Source: Ewingella sp963519305 (lineage in GTDB: Bacteria; Pseudomonadota; Gammaproteobacteria; Enterobacterales; Enterobacteriaceae). Taken from it: a stretch of DNA of 64,000 nucleotides. Below are positions 16,745 through 25,166 of this stretch, piece after piece (within the stretch, counting starts at the first letter, position 1; the number at the start of each line of letters is the position of its first letter). Under the pieces are notes generated by a model, which saw nothing but the letters and a program-made list of their open reading frames with translations, was not told the origin of the DNA and made no database searches. The position numbers and the translations under genes are program-made. The stretch covers positions 124,001 through 188,000 of the forward strand of contig CAUQMS010000003.1 of NCBI GenBank assembly GCA_963519305.1, written 5' to 3'.

Positions 16745-17011
16745 ATGAAAAGACTGACTCAGCAAGATATGACGGAAAGCGAACAGCGCGAGCTTAAAAC
16801 GCTGCTTGACCAGAGCCGTAAAGCTCAGGGGCGTGACCTGACCAACTCAGAAACGAACAAGATTAAAGACAACTACATCGATAAGCTCATGGAAGAAAAA
16901 GAGAAAGTTGCCGCCAAAGCCCGTGCAGAGAAACGCCGCGCCAAAGCCGTACCCAGTACGTCAGCGACCTACGACTGGACCGCCAGAACACATCCACGCG
17001 GCCGTCGTTAA
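16745..17011 (+). CDS. yjbD: DUF3811-family protein (YjbD-like)
   Basis: Small basic protein of 88 residues. It matches what I know of E. coli YjbD: a QDMTESEQRELKTLL start, NSETNKIKDNYIDKLM in the middle, and a Lys/Arg/Ala-rich helical stretch (EKEKVAAKARAEKRRAKA) before a short tail ending in DWTARTHPRGRR. It is probably mostly alpha-helical and cytoplasmic. No function is known to me for the family. It stands alone between the GNAT gene (divergent) and the rhodanese gene (convergent). Confidence 0.8.
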   Translation: MKRLTQQDMTESEQRELKTLLDQSRKAQGRDLTNSETNKIKDNYIDKLMEEKEKVAAKARAEKRRAKAVPSTSATYDWTARTHPRGRR

Positions 17012-17023
17012 AAGATTCAAAAC

Positions 17024-17055
17024 GGGCTCAGTAGTACGCTGAGCCCCTCCATTTT
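17024..17055. terminator. Bidirectional terminator between yjbD and the rhodanese gene
   Basis: A stem, GGGCTCAG/CTGAGCCC, with a 7-base loop. The plus strand continues CCTCCATTTTTC, and on the minus strand the stem is followed by GTTTTGAATCTTTT. Confidence 0.75.
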
Positions 17056-17063
17056 TCACCGCC

Positions 17064-18707
17064 TCATTGCTGCAACAGCCTGAACCCGTGAGTCCCGTCC
17101 TTTTCCAGCTGCGCCACCAGACTGTATTCCCAGTCGAGATAATCCTGCATTGCCTGCGGGCTGACGTCCGTGCCTTCATAAGGACGGCGGTAACGATCAT
17201 GTGCATTCTCAGTCCAGACCGATTCTCCATGTTCCAGCGGTAAATGAGCGTCAATCCAGCCCACGGTTCCCTTTAGCAGCAAATAGGCCGGCAACCCGCT
17301 GAGTTCAGCTACTTCGGTCACCGCATAGCGGGCCAGCAGGCCGCTGGTGCAGGTCACCACCCAGCGTTTTACCGCAGGATGCTGGCGCAGAACCTGTGCA
17401 ATATTGGCGCGGGTGGCCCAGAGCGCGCCGGGGATCCTGCGCTGGCGAAAATTAGCGCTGGTCGTCAGGTCGATCACGCCCGTATCGCCTTCTGCCAGCC
17501 AGCCCCGCAGTTGTTGCGGTGTCACCTCTTCCACCGCCGGAGCGGCTGCCACGGTGGCACTCCAGTTGCCCGGTTCGCTGTAGGCGCTGGCGGATACGTC
17601 GAGCACCGCGACCTCCCAGTTCATCTGCGCCAGCCATGAGGCGGCCATCTCGGCCCGCACGCGCTGATCATCGCTCAGCACGATGCGCGCACCACGCACG
17701 CTGGCATAGTGATCGGTCTCCTGAATCAGCTGACCACCCGGTACGTGGCGCGCGCCGGGAATGTGCCCCGCTGCAAACTCTTCGGCTGTGCGTACATCAA
17801 AAAGATATAACGTGCGCGACGCCTCCTGCTGCCAGTCTGCCAGCTGTTCGGAGGTGATGCGTTTGACACCCGCCCTGGCTGCCAGCGTACGGGTATTGTC
17901 AGCCACCGCTTCGCGTGACGCCTCACTAAGCGCGGTGAAACTGGCCTGTTGTTGGTGTGCCAGTTTCTGCCCGGCCAGCGTCCAGCCAATCGTGCCGTTG
18001 CGTAAAGCCGCAACCGGATTGGGAATACCGGCGTTAATCAGCGACTGCGTGCCGATAATGCTGCGAGTACGCCCCGCGCAGTTGATGACAACCTGCGTTT
18101 GCGGATCCGGCACTGCATCGCGCAGGCGTAACACCAGTTCACCGCCCGGCACGCTGGAGCCGCCGGGAATACTCATGGTGTTGAATTCATCAAAGCGGCG
18201 CACGTCGAGAATGGCAACATTCGCGTTTTGTGCCTGTAACGCCTGCACCTGTTCGGCCGTGAACGACGGCGTGTGGTAGTGATGATCCACCCATTCGCCG
18301 AAGGCTTTTGCGGGGGCGTTGACATCAATAAACAGTTCGCCGCCCGCCTCTTTCCAGCCGTCAAGATCGCCGGCCAGCAGTGCGATATCGACATAACCCA
18401 GCGCCTGCAGCGTGGCAACGGCGCGGGTGGTTTTACGGATGCCCTGCGCGGCGTCCCAGAACTCACCGTTGTCATACAACGTGATGGGCACGTCACGACG
18501 CGGCAAACGGTCCGGCACTTCGATTTCCAGTTTCGACAGCGACAGGTTGACCGCAAACAGCGGGTGGCCGGTGGCGAAAACCGCCTCTTCGCGCAGATCA
18601 ACCAGCGCCACTTCACCGCCGTTTCGCAGCGCTTCCTGTAACTGTGCGACATGACGCAGCGGCACATCAGCGGATTTCGGTGAACGATTCAATAAAGATT
18701 CAGACAT
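17064..18707 (-). CDS. Four-domain rhodanese (sulfurtransferase) protein
   Basis: Cytoplasmic protein of 547 residues built from four rhodanese-like domains. Domains 2 and 4 keep the active-site cysteine loop (NCAGRTRS and TCTSGLLAR), while domains 1 and 3 have Asp in its place (YDNGEFW and SDDQRVR) and are predicted to be inactive. Active domains transfer sulfane sulfur from donors such as thiosulfate or persulfides. ATG 18707 overlaps the stop of the upstream thiol dioxygenase by 8 bases, so the two are translationally coupled and likely work in sequence on thiol or persulfide sulfur. The longer upstream frame is only an extension inside the dioxygenase gene. Confidence 0.88.
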   Translation of the reverse strand: MSESLLNRSPKSADVPLRHVAQLQEALRNGGEVALVDLREEAVFATGHPLFAVNLSLSKLEIEVPDRLPRRDVPITLYDNGEFWDAAQGIRKTTRAVATLQALGYVDIALLAGDLDGWKEAGGELFIDVNAPAKAFGEWVDHHYHTPSFTAEQVQALQAQNANVAILDVRRFDEFNTMSIPGGSSVPGGELVLRLRDAVPDPQTQVVINCAGRTRSIIGTQSLINAGIPNPVAALRNGTIGWTLAGQKLAHQQQASFTALSEASREAVADNTRTLAARAGVKRITSEQLADWQQEASRTLYLFDVRTAEEFAAGHIPGARHVPGGQLIQETDHYASVRGARIVLSDDQRVRAEMAASWLAQMNWEVAVLDVSASAYSEPGNWSATVAAAPAVEEVTPQQLRGWLAEGDTGVIDLTTSANFRQRRIPGALWATRANIAQVLRQHPAVKRWVVTCTSGLLARYAVTEVAELSGLPAYLLLKGTVGWIDAHLPLEHGESVWTENAHDRYRRPYEGTDVSPQAMQDYLDWEYSLVAQLEKDGTHGFRLLQQ

Positions 18708-19320
18708 GAGAGTTCTCTTTCGACAGGTCCCAGATATTCGGGAGAGACAAATTGGAATAACCGGAGATAAAGGCTTTTTGCTGGCCGTCCGGCAGGTAAA
18801 CCGCGCGTGAAACGGCGCCGATATTGCCGCCATATACGTGAATGCTGATGGAGACGCGGTCGCTGTAAGCGTTGCTGACCTGGTGGATATCCTGTTGCGA
18901 GGGGGAAATTTTCTCCACGCTGCCGGGTGTCAGGCGGATGGCCTCACCCACGGCGTGCAGTTCACCCGACGCGTTGATGTCAAAGTTCTGGCTGATTTCC
19001 CCGCCGCGCAACATGCCGATCAATCCCCAGACGCGATGGTCGTGCACCGGTGTTTTCTGCCCCGGCCCCCAGACAAAACTCACGACGGAAAAGCGCGACA
19101 ACGGATCGGCATACAGCAGGTACTGCTGGTAGTGCTCCGGGTGCGGCTGCGCGTATTCATCAGGCAGCCAGACATCGCGGGCGATCAGTTTCCCCAGCAG
19201 TTCAGCGCCCTGCGCCAGAACTTCCGTCTCCCCATGAGGGGCTTCAACCAGCCGGGTCAGTGATGCCAGAAATTCGCGCAACGGCGCAAAGCGTAATGAA
19301 GAGTCATGTAAGGCTGTCAT
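18700..19320 (-). CDS. Cysteine dioxygenase-family thiol dioxygenase (3-mercaptopropionate dioxygenase-like)
   Basis: Cupin-fold non-haem iron enzyme of 206 residues that adds O2 to a thiol to give a sulfinic acid. The metal site is visible as HDH in TPVHDHRVWGLIGML plus a later histidine in SISIHVYGG. The segment HYQQYLLYADP and SVVSFVWGPGQ resembles bacterial 3-mercaptopropionate dioxygenases, with Gln where cysteine dioxygenases carry the substrate-binding Arg. The Cys of the mammalian Cys-Tyr crosslink is Gly here (LRGGE). It is the first gene of a two-gene unit with the rhodanese gene, divergent from a LysR regulator. The exact thiol is not certain. Confidence 0.85.
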   Translation of the reverse strand: MTALHDSSLRFAPLREFLASLTRLVEAPHGETEVLAQGAELLGKLIARDVWLPDEYAQPHPEHYQQYLLYADPLSRFSVVSFVWGPGQKTPVHDHRVWGLIGMLRGGEISQNFDINASGELHAVGEAIRLTPGSVEKISPSQQDIHQVSNAYSDRVSISIHVYGGNIGAVSRAVYLPDGQQKAFISGYSNLSLPNIWDLSKENSHV

Positions 19321-19389
19321 ATCTGCTCCGTAAAATGGGCTTCAACGCAGGCTAGCACCCGCCTGACTCAACTAAAATTCATTTTATGG

Positions 19390-19401
19390 ATAAGCTAATA
19401 T
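19390..19401. promoter_or_regulatory. Candidate LysR operator, copy 1 (ATAAGCTAATAT)
   Basis: A 12-mer in the divergent promoter between the thiol dioxygenase and the LysR gene. The identical 12-mer occurs in reverse orientation after the LysR gene (20478-20489), before the monooxygenase gene. This is the pattern expected of a shared regulator site. Confidence 0.5.
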
Positions 19402-19512
19402 GCAAATCACACATAAAATTGTGCTGTGCATTCCGGCTTCGCAGCGCAAATTGTTTTATGCTCCGTTCATGGATGCCACACACGGCGTTACCAAAAGAGA
19501 CGGCTTTTACTG

Positions 19513-20433
19513 ATGAAAATTGAAGACCTGACCGCGTTCGTCGCGGTGATCCGCCTGCAATCCACCCGGCTGGCGGCGGAAGAGCTGGGGCTGACGCAAC
19601 CGGCGATCACGCGACGCGTACAGAATTTCGAGGAATCTCTGGGTTTACCGCTGCTCAACCGGCAAACCAAACCGCTGAAACCCACGCTGATGGGTAAACG
19701 CGTATTCCAGCAATGTCGCAATATTCTGCGTGAGGTCGAGGCGCTGAATGATTTGGTGGCGGCAGATACTCCGCCCTCTGGCCTGCTGCGTCTGGCTGTC
19801 CCCCAAAGTCTGAGCGAAACCAGCCTGCTGCCCGCCCTGAAAATGCTCTCTTCTGATTTCCCGCAAATTCAGCCACGCCTCTCCAGCGGCTGGGGGGAAG
19901 AGTTGCTGTTGCGCGTACAGCGTCAGGAGCTGGAAGCCGCCGTGGTGCTGTTCCCCGCCAGTAAGCAGTTTCCCGCCGGGCTGGAGAGTCAGGCGCTGGG
20001 GTCCGTAGATCTGGTGGTGGTCGGGCCGAATGATCCGACGCTCCCCGCGCTGAAAAGGCTCGAAGAGGGGTATCAGCGCGGCTGGATTTTGAATCCTGAA
20101 GGGTGTGGTTTTCGTGCAGCCCTGCAACGTGCGCTGACTGAGCAGGGCCTGCCCTTGTTGCTGAATCTGGAAGCTTTTGGCGTGACGTTACAACTTTCGC
20201 TGATCGCCGAAGGTCGCGGTCTGGGCCTGATGCCACGCGCTCTGGTTGAACGCCACGCCCTGCGCCCGCTGCTGCAAATCTATTCGCTACAGGATTTCGC
20301 CCCGCGCAGCCAGCTGTGGCTGGTTTACCCCAACGTTCCTGCCAGTCAGATCCCGGCCATCGATGCCTTCGCCGCTGCCATCGCGCACGGGCTGGATCTC
20401 GCGCCGCTGGCGGCCAATCTGCCACACCCGTAA
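19513..20433 (+). CDS. LysR-family regulator of the sulfur cluster
   Basis: Transcription factor of 306 residues. The N-terminal HTH (FVAVIRLQSTRLAAEELGLTQPAITRRVQNFE) is followed by a LysR substrate-binding domain starting near SGLLRLAVPQSLSE. ATG 19513 matches the canonical LysR beginning (MKIEDLTAFVAV); 29 extra upstream codons are not needed. It is divergent from the dioxygenase-rhodanese pair and upstream of the monooxygenase and SsuA-like genes. Two identical inverted 12-mers flank it, so it probably controls both sides, perhaps in response to sulfur availability as Cbl and CysB do. That role is inference. Confidence 0.88.
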   Translation: MKIEDLTAFVAVIRLQSTRLAAEELGLTQPAITRRVQNFEESLGLPLLNRQTKPLKPTLMGKRVFQQCRNILREVEALNDLVAADTPPSGLLRLAVPQSLSETSLLPALKMLSSDFPQIQPRLSSGWGEELLLRVQRQELEAAVVLFPASKQFPAGLESQALGSVDLVVVGPNDPTLPALKRLEEGYQRGWILNPEGCGFRAALQRALTEQGLPLLLNLEAFGVTLQLSLIAEGRGLGLMPRALVERHALRPLLQIYSLQDFAPRSQLWLVYPNVPASQIPAIDAFAAAIAHGLDLAPLAANLPHP

Positions 20434-20477
20434 AGACAAGGTTTTCTGGCGGCGAAAACCTTTAATGCGCATTTTTT

Positions 20478-20489
20478 ATATTAGCTTAT
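20478..20489. promoter_or_regulatory. Candidate LysR operator, copy 2 (ATATTAGCTTAT)
   Basis: The exact reverse complement of the 12-mer at 19390-19401, located about 100 bases before the monooxygenase start. It is probably bound by the LysR protein encoded between the two sites. Confidence 0.5.
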
Positions 20490-20535
20490 GTTAAAAATTA
20501 ATTTCTCACATAGTAAAAGGCTGTTTAAGGTACAA

Positions 20536-20583
20536 CACTCCTGCCAACGGTTTTCCGCTGGCAATTCGTTGACTCCAGGAGTG
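20536..20583 (+). promoter_or_regulatory. Leader stem-loop that could hide the monooxygenase ribosome binding site
   Basis: CACTCCTG (20536-20543) is perfectly complementary to CAGGAGTG (20576-20583), which contains the AGGAG ribosome binding site nine bases before the start at 20591. Nested inside is a second hairpin, TGCCAACGG/CCGCTGGCA with a TTTT loop (one mismatch). The two share two bases, so they may extend or compete. This suggests translational control. Confidence 0.4.
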
Positions 20584-20590
20584 ACAGCCT

Positions 20591-21688
20591 ATGAGCGTGC
20601 AATTTATCGGGATGATCGGCCATCGTTTGGCTTCCGAGATCATCCCGGCCACCGGCCCGATTTTTGACAAAAAATATATCGCCGAATTCGCAAAGGCCCA
20701 CGAGGAGGCCGGTTTCGACCGCATTCTGGTGGCCTACGCTTCCGACCAGCCTGACGCCTTTCTGGTGACCGCCCATGCGGGGGCCCACACTTCACGTATT
20801 CATTTCCTGCTGGCCCACCGCCCCGGTTTTGTCTCCCCGACGTTAGCCGCCCGTAAACTCGCCACGCTGGATCATCTGCTGGAGGGACGACTGGCGGTGC
20901 ATATCATCAGCGGCGGCAGCGATGCCGAACAGCGCCGGGATGGCGATTTTGTGCCGAAATCCGGCCGCTATGCCCGCACCGATGAGTACATTGATGTGCT
21001 GAAAAAGAGTTGGTATTCAGAAAAGGGCTTCGACCATCAGGGCGAATTTTATCAGGCTGACAACGCCTTCTCTGCTATCAAACCTTTCAATAACACCCTG
21101 CCGGTGTTCTTTGGCGGCTCCTCTGAGGACGCGATCCGCGTGGCCGGAAAACAGGCCGACGTGTTTGCGCTGTGGGGCGAGCCGCTGGCCAGCGCCGCCG
21201 AAACCGTCAGCGCCGTGAAAGCCGCTGCCGCAGAGCATCAGCGCGAAGTGGGTTTCAGCATCTCTTTTCGCCCAATTCTCGGACGTACCGAAGAGGAAGC
21301 CTGGGCGAAAGCCGAAGCCATCCGGGCAAAAGCCATTACACAAATCGAACGCAGCGGCCTGCCGCAGCCGGGCAAACCACAGAGCGTCGGTGCAGAACGT
21401 CTGTTACAGGCCGTCGCACAGGGTGACCGTCTGGATGAACGGCTGTGGACCGGTATTGCGGGATTGATCGGCGGCGGCTCCAATTCGACCGCGCTGGTCG
21501 GTACGCCGGAGCAGGTCTCCGACGCCCTGCTGAAGTATTACGATTTAGGCATCAGCACCTTCTTAATCCGTGGCTTCGACCCGTTAAATGATGCGGTGGA
21601 ATACGGCAAAGAGCTGATCCCGCTAACGCGGCAGAAAATCGCGGCGCGTCTGGCGCAACGCCATCCTCTTCACGAACCGGCGGTATAG
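20591..21688 (+). CDS. LLM-class flavin-dependent monooxygenase (alkanesulfonate monooxygenase SsuD-like)
   Basis: FMNH2-dependent monooxygenase of 365 residues in the bacterial luciferase-like family. Landmarks include AYASDQPDAFLVTAHAGAHT, HRPGFVSPTLAARKLATLD, HIISGGSDAEQRRDGDF and VFFGGSSEDAIRVAG, all as in SsuD-type enzymes. These cleave C-S bonds of alkanesulfonates, releasing sulfite and an aldehyde. The enzyme needs a flavin reductase, which is not encoded nearby. It is followed three bases later by an SsuA-like binding protein, so the pair probably provides uptake and desulfonation of an organosulfur compound. Confidence 0.87.
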   Translation: MSVQFIGMIGHRLASEIIPATGPIFDKKYIAEFAKAHEEAGFDRILVAYASDQPDAFLVTAHAGAHTSRIHFLLAHRPGFVSPTLAARKLATLDHLLEGRLAVHIISGGSDAEQRRDGDFVPKSGRYARTDEYIDVLKKSWYSEKGFDHQGEFYQADNAFSAIKPFNNTLPVFFGGSSEDAIRVAGKQADVFALWGEPLASAAETVSAVKAAAAEHQREVGFSISFRPILGRTEEEAWAKAEAIRAKAITQIERSGLPQPGKPQSVGAERLLQAVAQGDRLDERLWTGIAGLIGGGSNSTALVGTPEQVSDALLKYYDLGISTFLIRGFDPLNDAVEYGKELIPLTRQKIAARLAQRHPLHEPAV

Positions 21689-21691
21689 AGC

Positions 21692-22645
21692 ATGATGATG
21701 CGACGACATCTTGGAAGACTGCTGGTGGCGGTGACATTGCTCGGCAGCGTGCTGCCCGCGCTGGCGGATCAGGTGGTGCTGCGGGTGGCTGACCAAAAAG
21801 GCAATATGCGCGCCCAGCTGGAAGCCGCAGGAAAGCTGAAAGATCTGCCGTATAAAATCGAATGGGCGGAGTTTCCGGCTGCGGCACCGCTGGCCGAAGC
21901 GCTGAATGCGCAGGCGGTTGACGTCGGGATCATCGGCGACGCGCCGCTGCTGTTTGCTGAAGCTGCTGGCGCACAGGTCAAAGCGATTGCGGTAGATAAG
22001 TCAGACGCTTACGGCACCGCGCTGCTGGTGAAACCAGACAGTCAGATCAAAACAGCCGCTGACCTGAAAGGGAAAAGTATTGCTACTAATCGCGGTTCCA
22101 TCGGCCATTTTGTGGCCCTGAAAGCCCTGGCCTCTGCGGGCCTGACGGCCAAAGAGGTGAATTTCCGCTTCCTGCCACCGAGCGATGCCAAACTGGCGCT
22201 GATTCAGGGTTCGGTGGATGTCTGGGCAACGTGGGAGCCCTATACTGCGTTTGCTGAAACCCAAGATCATCTGCGCGTATTGGTCAACGGACGCGGGTTG
22301 TGGTCGGGTAACAGTTTCCTGGCCGCCACCGATACCGCGCTGAAAGATAAGGCAAAACGGGAAGCCATTGCTGATTATCTGCAACGCCTGAGCGATGCGC
22401 AAGTCTGGGCTTATCAGCATCTTGATGAGTACAGCCAGCAGTTGGCGAAGATTATCGGCTTCCCGCTCCCGGCGGCCAGACTCTCTTTCGAGCGGCGTAA
22501 ATCCTGGTGGCAGCCCATCGATGAGGCTACCAAAACTCAGCAACAGCAAACCGCTGATTTTTATCACGAGCAGGGTTTGCTGCCGGTAAAACTTGAGGTG
22601 AAAGATACGTTCGACGAGAGCTTTGTCCTCAGGCCCGCCAAGTAA
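21692..22645 (+). CDS. SsuA-like aliphatic sulfonate ABC substrate-binding protein
   Basis: Periplasmic binding protein of 317 residues. A signal peptide ends near LPALA (about residue 25), then DQVVLRVADQKGNMRAQLEAAG starts the mature domain. Segments IGDAPLLFAEAAGAQVKAIA and KSIATNRGSIGHFVALKAL fit the SsuA/TauA/nitrate-binding (NMT1) superfamily. Three successive ATG codons offer alternative starts; the first is used. No permease or ATPase gene follows, so it must partner with a transporter elsewhere. Its stop codon is immediately followed by the stop of the convergent MFS gene, leaving no intergenic base. Confidence 0.87.
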   Translation: MMMRRHLGRLLVAVTLLGSVLPALADQVVLRVADQKGNMRAQLEAAGKLKDLPYKIEWAEFPAAAPLAEALNAQAVDVGIIGDAPLLFAEAAGAQVKAIAVDKSDAYGTALLVKPDSQIKTAADLKGKSIATNRGSIGHFVALKALASAGLTAKEVNFRFLPPSDAKLALIQGSVDVWATWEPYTAFAETQDHLRVLVNGRGLWSGNSFLAATDTALKDKAKREAIADYLQRLSDAQVWAYQHLDEYSQQLAKIIGFPLPAARLSFERRKSWWQPIDEATKTQQQQTADFYHEQGLLPVKLEVKDTFDESFVLRPAK

Positions 22646-24133
22646 TCACCCTTCCCGTTGCGGTTCGCCTTTTGGCCGCTCTCCAGCTGGGATTAAGGTT
22701 CCGGCGGCGAGCGCAAACAGGGAGATCACTGCAGCTACAATAAAGACCCAATGCAGTGACGCCGACACGCTGTCCGTAATGGTGCTGAGCTGCGTTGGAT
22801 CCATCGACAGACGGCTCTGTTTTTCCATCAGTTGTTGCACCGGATCGGTTATGTCCGGCAGGCGCTTTTCAAGATTCAGGTTTAGCGTCGCGCCCAGTAA
22901 TGCGGTGCCGATGGCAGAACCCAGCATACGGGTAAACAGCGTCGAGGCCGTGGCGATGCCGCGAATCGATATTTCGGCCGCATTTTGTACCGAGACCAGG
23001 AACGTCGTATTGCACAGCCCCATTCCGGCTCCGATGGTCAGTGCGGCCAGCCGTGCCCACCACAGCCCTGAACCGGCCGTCAGCAGCAGTAAGACCAGGC
23101 TTCCGCTGACCAGAAGCAGCGCCCCGGTAAGCGCCGTGGCACGATAAGACGTGGCCTGCATTAACTTCCCGCTCAGCATACTGGCCACGGGCCAGCCGAT
23201 AGACATCATCGCCAGCGTAGTGCCCGCCTGCAACGGTGTTCCCCCCATGACGCCCTGCACGAAGGTGGGCAGAAAGGCGCTGATCCCCATCATGGTCGCA
23301 CCAATCACCAGCCCGCCGATATTTCCGGCGATGATCACTTTGCTCTGCCACAGCGCAAGCGGAAACAGCGGCTCCGGCGTTTTTCGCTCCTGTCGCACCA
23401 GTAAACAGGCACTGAGTGCCGCCACGCCGATCAGCGCCAGCGCCCAATATCCCAACGCTTCAGCCTGTAAAAGCGCCAGCAGCAGCGAAGCAACAGAGAG
23501 CGTCAGCAGGCCGGTACCAGCAAGGTCAAGCTGGTGCTGTTTACGCTGGCTGTCCGCCGGCAAATAACGCATGAGTATCGCCATGGCGAAAAGACCAATC
23601 GGCACATTTACCCAGAACACCACCGCCCACGGAAAATGTGAGACGATAAACGCGCCCAGCAGCGGTCCGACGATGGCTGATACCGCCCAGACACTGGCGA
23701 GATACCCCTGCGCTTTAGCCCGTTCCTGCGGCCCGTATACATTGGCAATCAGCGTCGTGGCAATCGGCGTGATGGCACCGGCACCCAGCCCCTGCAATGC
23801 ACGAAAGGCAATCATCCAGGTCAGCGATGGCGCGAAACCACACAGAACGGAGCCCACCAAAAACAGCGTGGTACCGATGAAGAAGATTTTCCGGCAGCCG
23901 TAGAGGTCCGCCAGACGCCCATAAACGGGGACAGTGATCGCCTGCGTCAGCAGATAGACCGCAAACACCCAGCCGAGCAGCGAAAAGCCGCCGAGATCGG
24001 CAATGATGGTCGGCATGGCGGTAGCCACAATGGTGACTTCCACTGCTGCCATAAACATCGACAACATGCAGGCCATAAGAATGAGAGGACGGTGCTTATG
24101 AGGTACGGGAGATTGTGCGTGAGTCTGATTCAT
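22646..24133 (-). CDS. DHA2-family MFS multidrug efflux transporter (EmrB/QacA type)
   Basis: Inner-membrane proton-driven exporter of 495 residues with about 14 transmembrane helices. The motif A loop GRLADLYGCRKIFF lies after helix 2 and the DHA2 motif C-like region GLGAGAITPIATTLIANVYG after helix 4. Typical start: LILMACMLSMFMAAVEVTIVATAMPTI. ATG 24133 is chosen because GGATGCA precedes it; upstream in-frame codons lack homology to the family. There is no membrane-fusion partner gene next to it, so it may act as a single-component pump. Substrate is unknown. Confidence 0.87.
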   Translation of the reverse strand: MNQTHAQSPVPHKHRPLILMACMLSMFMAAVEVTIVATAMPTIIADLGGFSLLGWVFAVYLLTQAITVPVYGRLADLYGCRKIFFIGTTLFLVGSVLCGFAPSLTWMIAFRALQGLGAGAITPIATTLIANVYGPQERAKAQGYLASVWAVSAIVGPLLGAFIVSHFPWAVVFWVNVPIGLFAMAILMRYLPADSQRKQHQLDLAGTGLLTLSVASLLLALLQAEALGYWALALIGVAALSACLLVRQERKTPEPLFPLALWQSKVIIAGNIGGLVIGATMMGISAFLPTFVQGVMGGTPLQAGTTLAMMSIGWPVASMLSGKLMQATSYRATALTGALLLVSGSLVLLLLTAGSGLWWARLAALTIGAGMGLCNTTFLVSVQNAAEISIRGIATASTLFTRMLGSAIGTALLGATLNLNLEKRLPDITDPVQQLMEKQSRLSMDPTQLSTITDSVSASLHWVFIVAAVISLFALAAGTLIPAGERPKGEPQREG

Positions 24134-24213
24134 TGCATCCAGGCGTAGGCGGTCGTGGTATCGGAGGATTTTTGAGTATACCAGCGCCGGAGAAAAGCAG
24201 AAGAAATGAGGCA

Positions 24214-24238
24214 ATAAAAAGGCTCTGCACGCAGAGCC
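24214..24238 (-). terminator. Terminator after bioD2
   Basis: On the minus strand the stem GGCTCTGC/GCAGAGCC is followed by TTTTTATTG, ending transcription of the dethiobiotin synthase-like gene before the MFS gene. Confidence 0.8.
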
Positions 24239-24273
24239 CTGTCGAATTTCATCTAAAAACGACGAGTTACCCC

Positions 24274-24960
24274 TTAGGCGGACTGCTCACTTTTGATATG
24301 CAGCAGTGACAGGTCGATATATTTCGCCATATCACGCGATTCAGCACGCGGTAAATAGGGGATCTCGCCCAGTAATGGCGCAGGAATATTGCGGCCAATG
24401 GCATCAATAGTTTCCTGATAATGAGACAGGCACGGATTAATACGATTCGCGACCCACCCCGCCAAAGGTAAACCATCGGCAATAATAGCCTGTGCGCTTA
24501 ATAACGCATGGCTCACACAGCCTTCCTGAATACCCACGACCAGAATAACCGGTATATTTTGCTGACGAACCCAGTCGGAATAAAAACGCTGTGGTGTGAT
24601 TAACGTTCTCCAGCCATCACAGCCTTCAATCACCACCGCATCTCCGCCCTCGCGCATAAATTTAAGGCCTGTCGTCATTATTTCGAAAATATTGTCAGGG
24701 GTGTCACTGACAAAAATATCTTCATTTAATAATGCTAATGGCGTTATTTTTTCAAAAGGATAGGAAACAGACGATGAGTTTTGCAGCGTCACCGCATCTT
24801 TATTTCGGATACCGTCTGCCAACTCCTGGCTTCCTGTTGCGACAGGTTTATAACCCAATGCACATTTGCCTTGCGCTGCCATTGCCTGAAGCAAAGCGCG
24901 AGTTACGATGGTTTTACCTACACGAGCATCCGTACCCGTGACGAAAAAGTGCGTTAACAT
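24274..24960 (-). CDS. bioD2: Dethiobiotin synthetase paralogue (YnfK/BioD2)
   Basis: ATP-dependent dethiobiotin synthetase-type enzyme of 228 residues. The P-loop GTDARVGKT is at residues 9-17, and the family segments GYKPVATGSQ, VVIEGCDGWRTLI and AGWVANRINP are present. The usual BioD motif GTDTxVGKT has Ala at the fourth place here. In E. coli the equivalent gene (ynfK) also lies beside mlc, which supports the assignment. It is outside the biotin operon, so it is a second copy of uncertain physiological role; a separate bioD would be expected elsewhere in the genome. Confidence 0.9.
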   Translation of the reverse strand: MLTHFFVTGTDARVGKTIVTRALLQAMAAQGKCALGYKPVATGSQELADGIRNKDAVTLQNSSSVSYPFEKITPLALLNEDIFVSDTPDNIFEIMTTGLKFMREGGDAVVIEGCDGWRTLITPQRFYSDWVRQQNIPVILVVGIQEGCVSHALLSAQAIIADGLPLAGWVANRINPCLSHYQETIDAIGRNIPAPLLGEIPYLPRAESRDMAKYIDLSLLHIKSEQSA

Positions 24961-25166
24961 GGAATTCAGGCTCCGGGATTTCTCCGCTTGACTAAAAATT
25001 GTCCCCGACGTTTGGTCTGAGACTGAGTGACAGATTGAAAGTCTAGGCGATTGAATTCGAGAACGGTTTGCGTTAGCGCAATGTTTTGGTCAGTGAGGGG
25101 GAAAAGGACAAAATAGGACTTCTATTACTTTTAATATAAATTACTATTGTTAATTCAGGGCAATAA

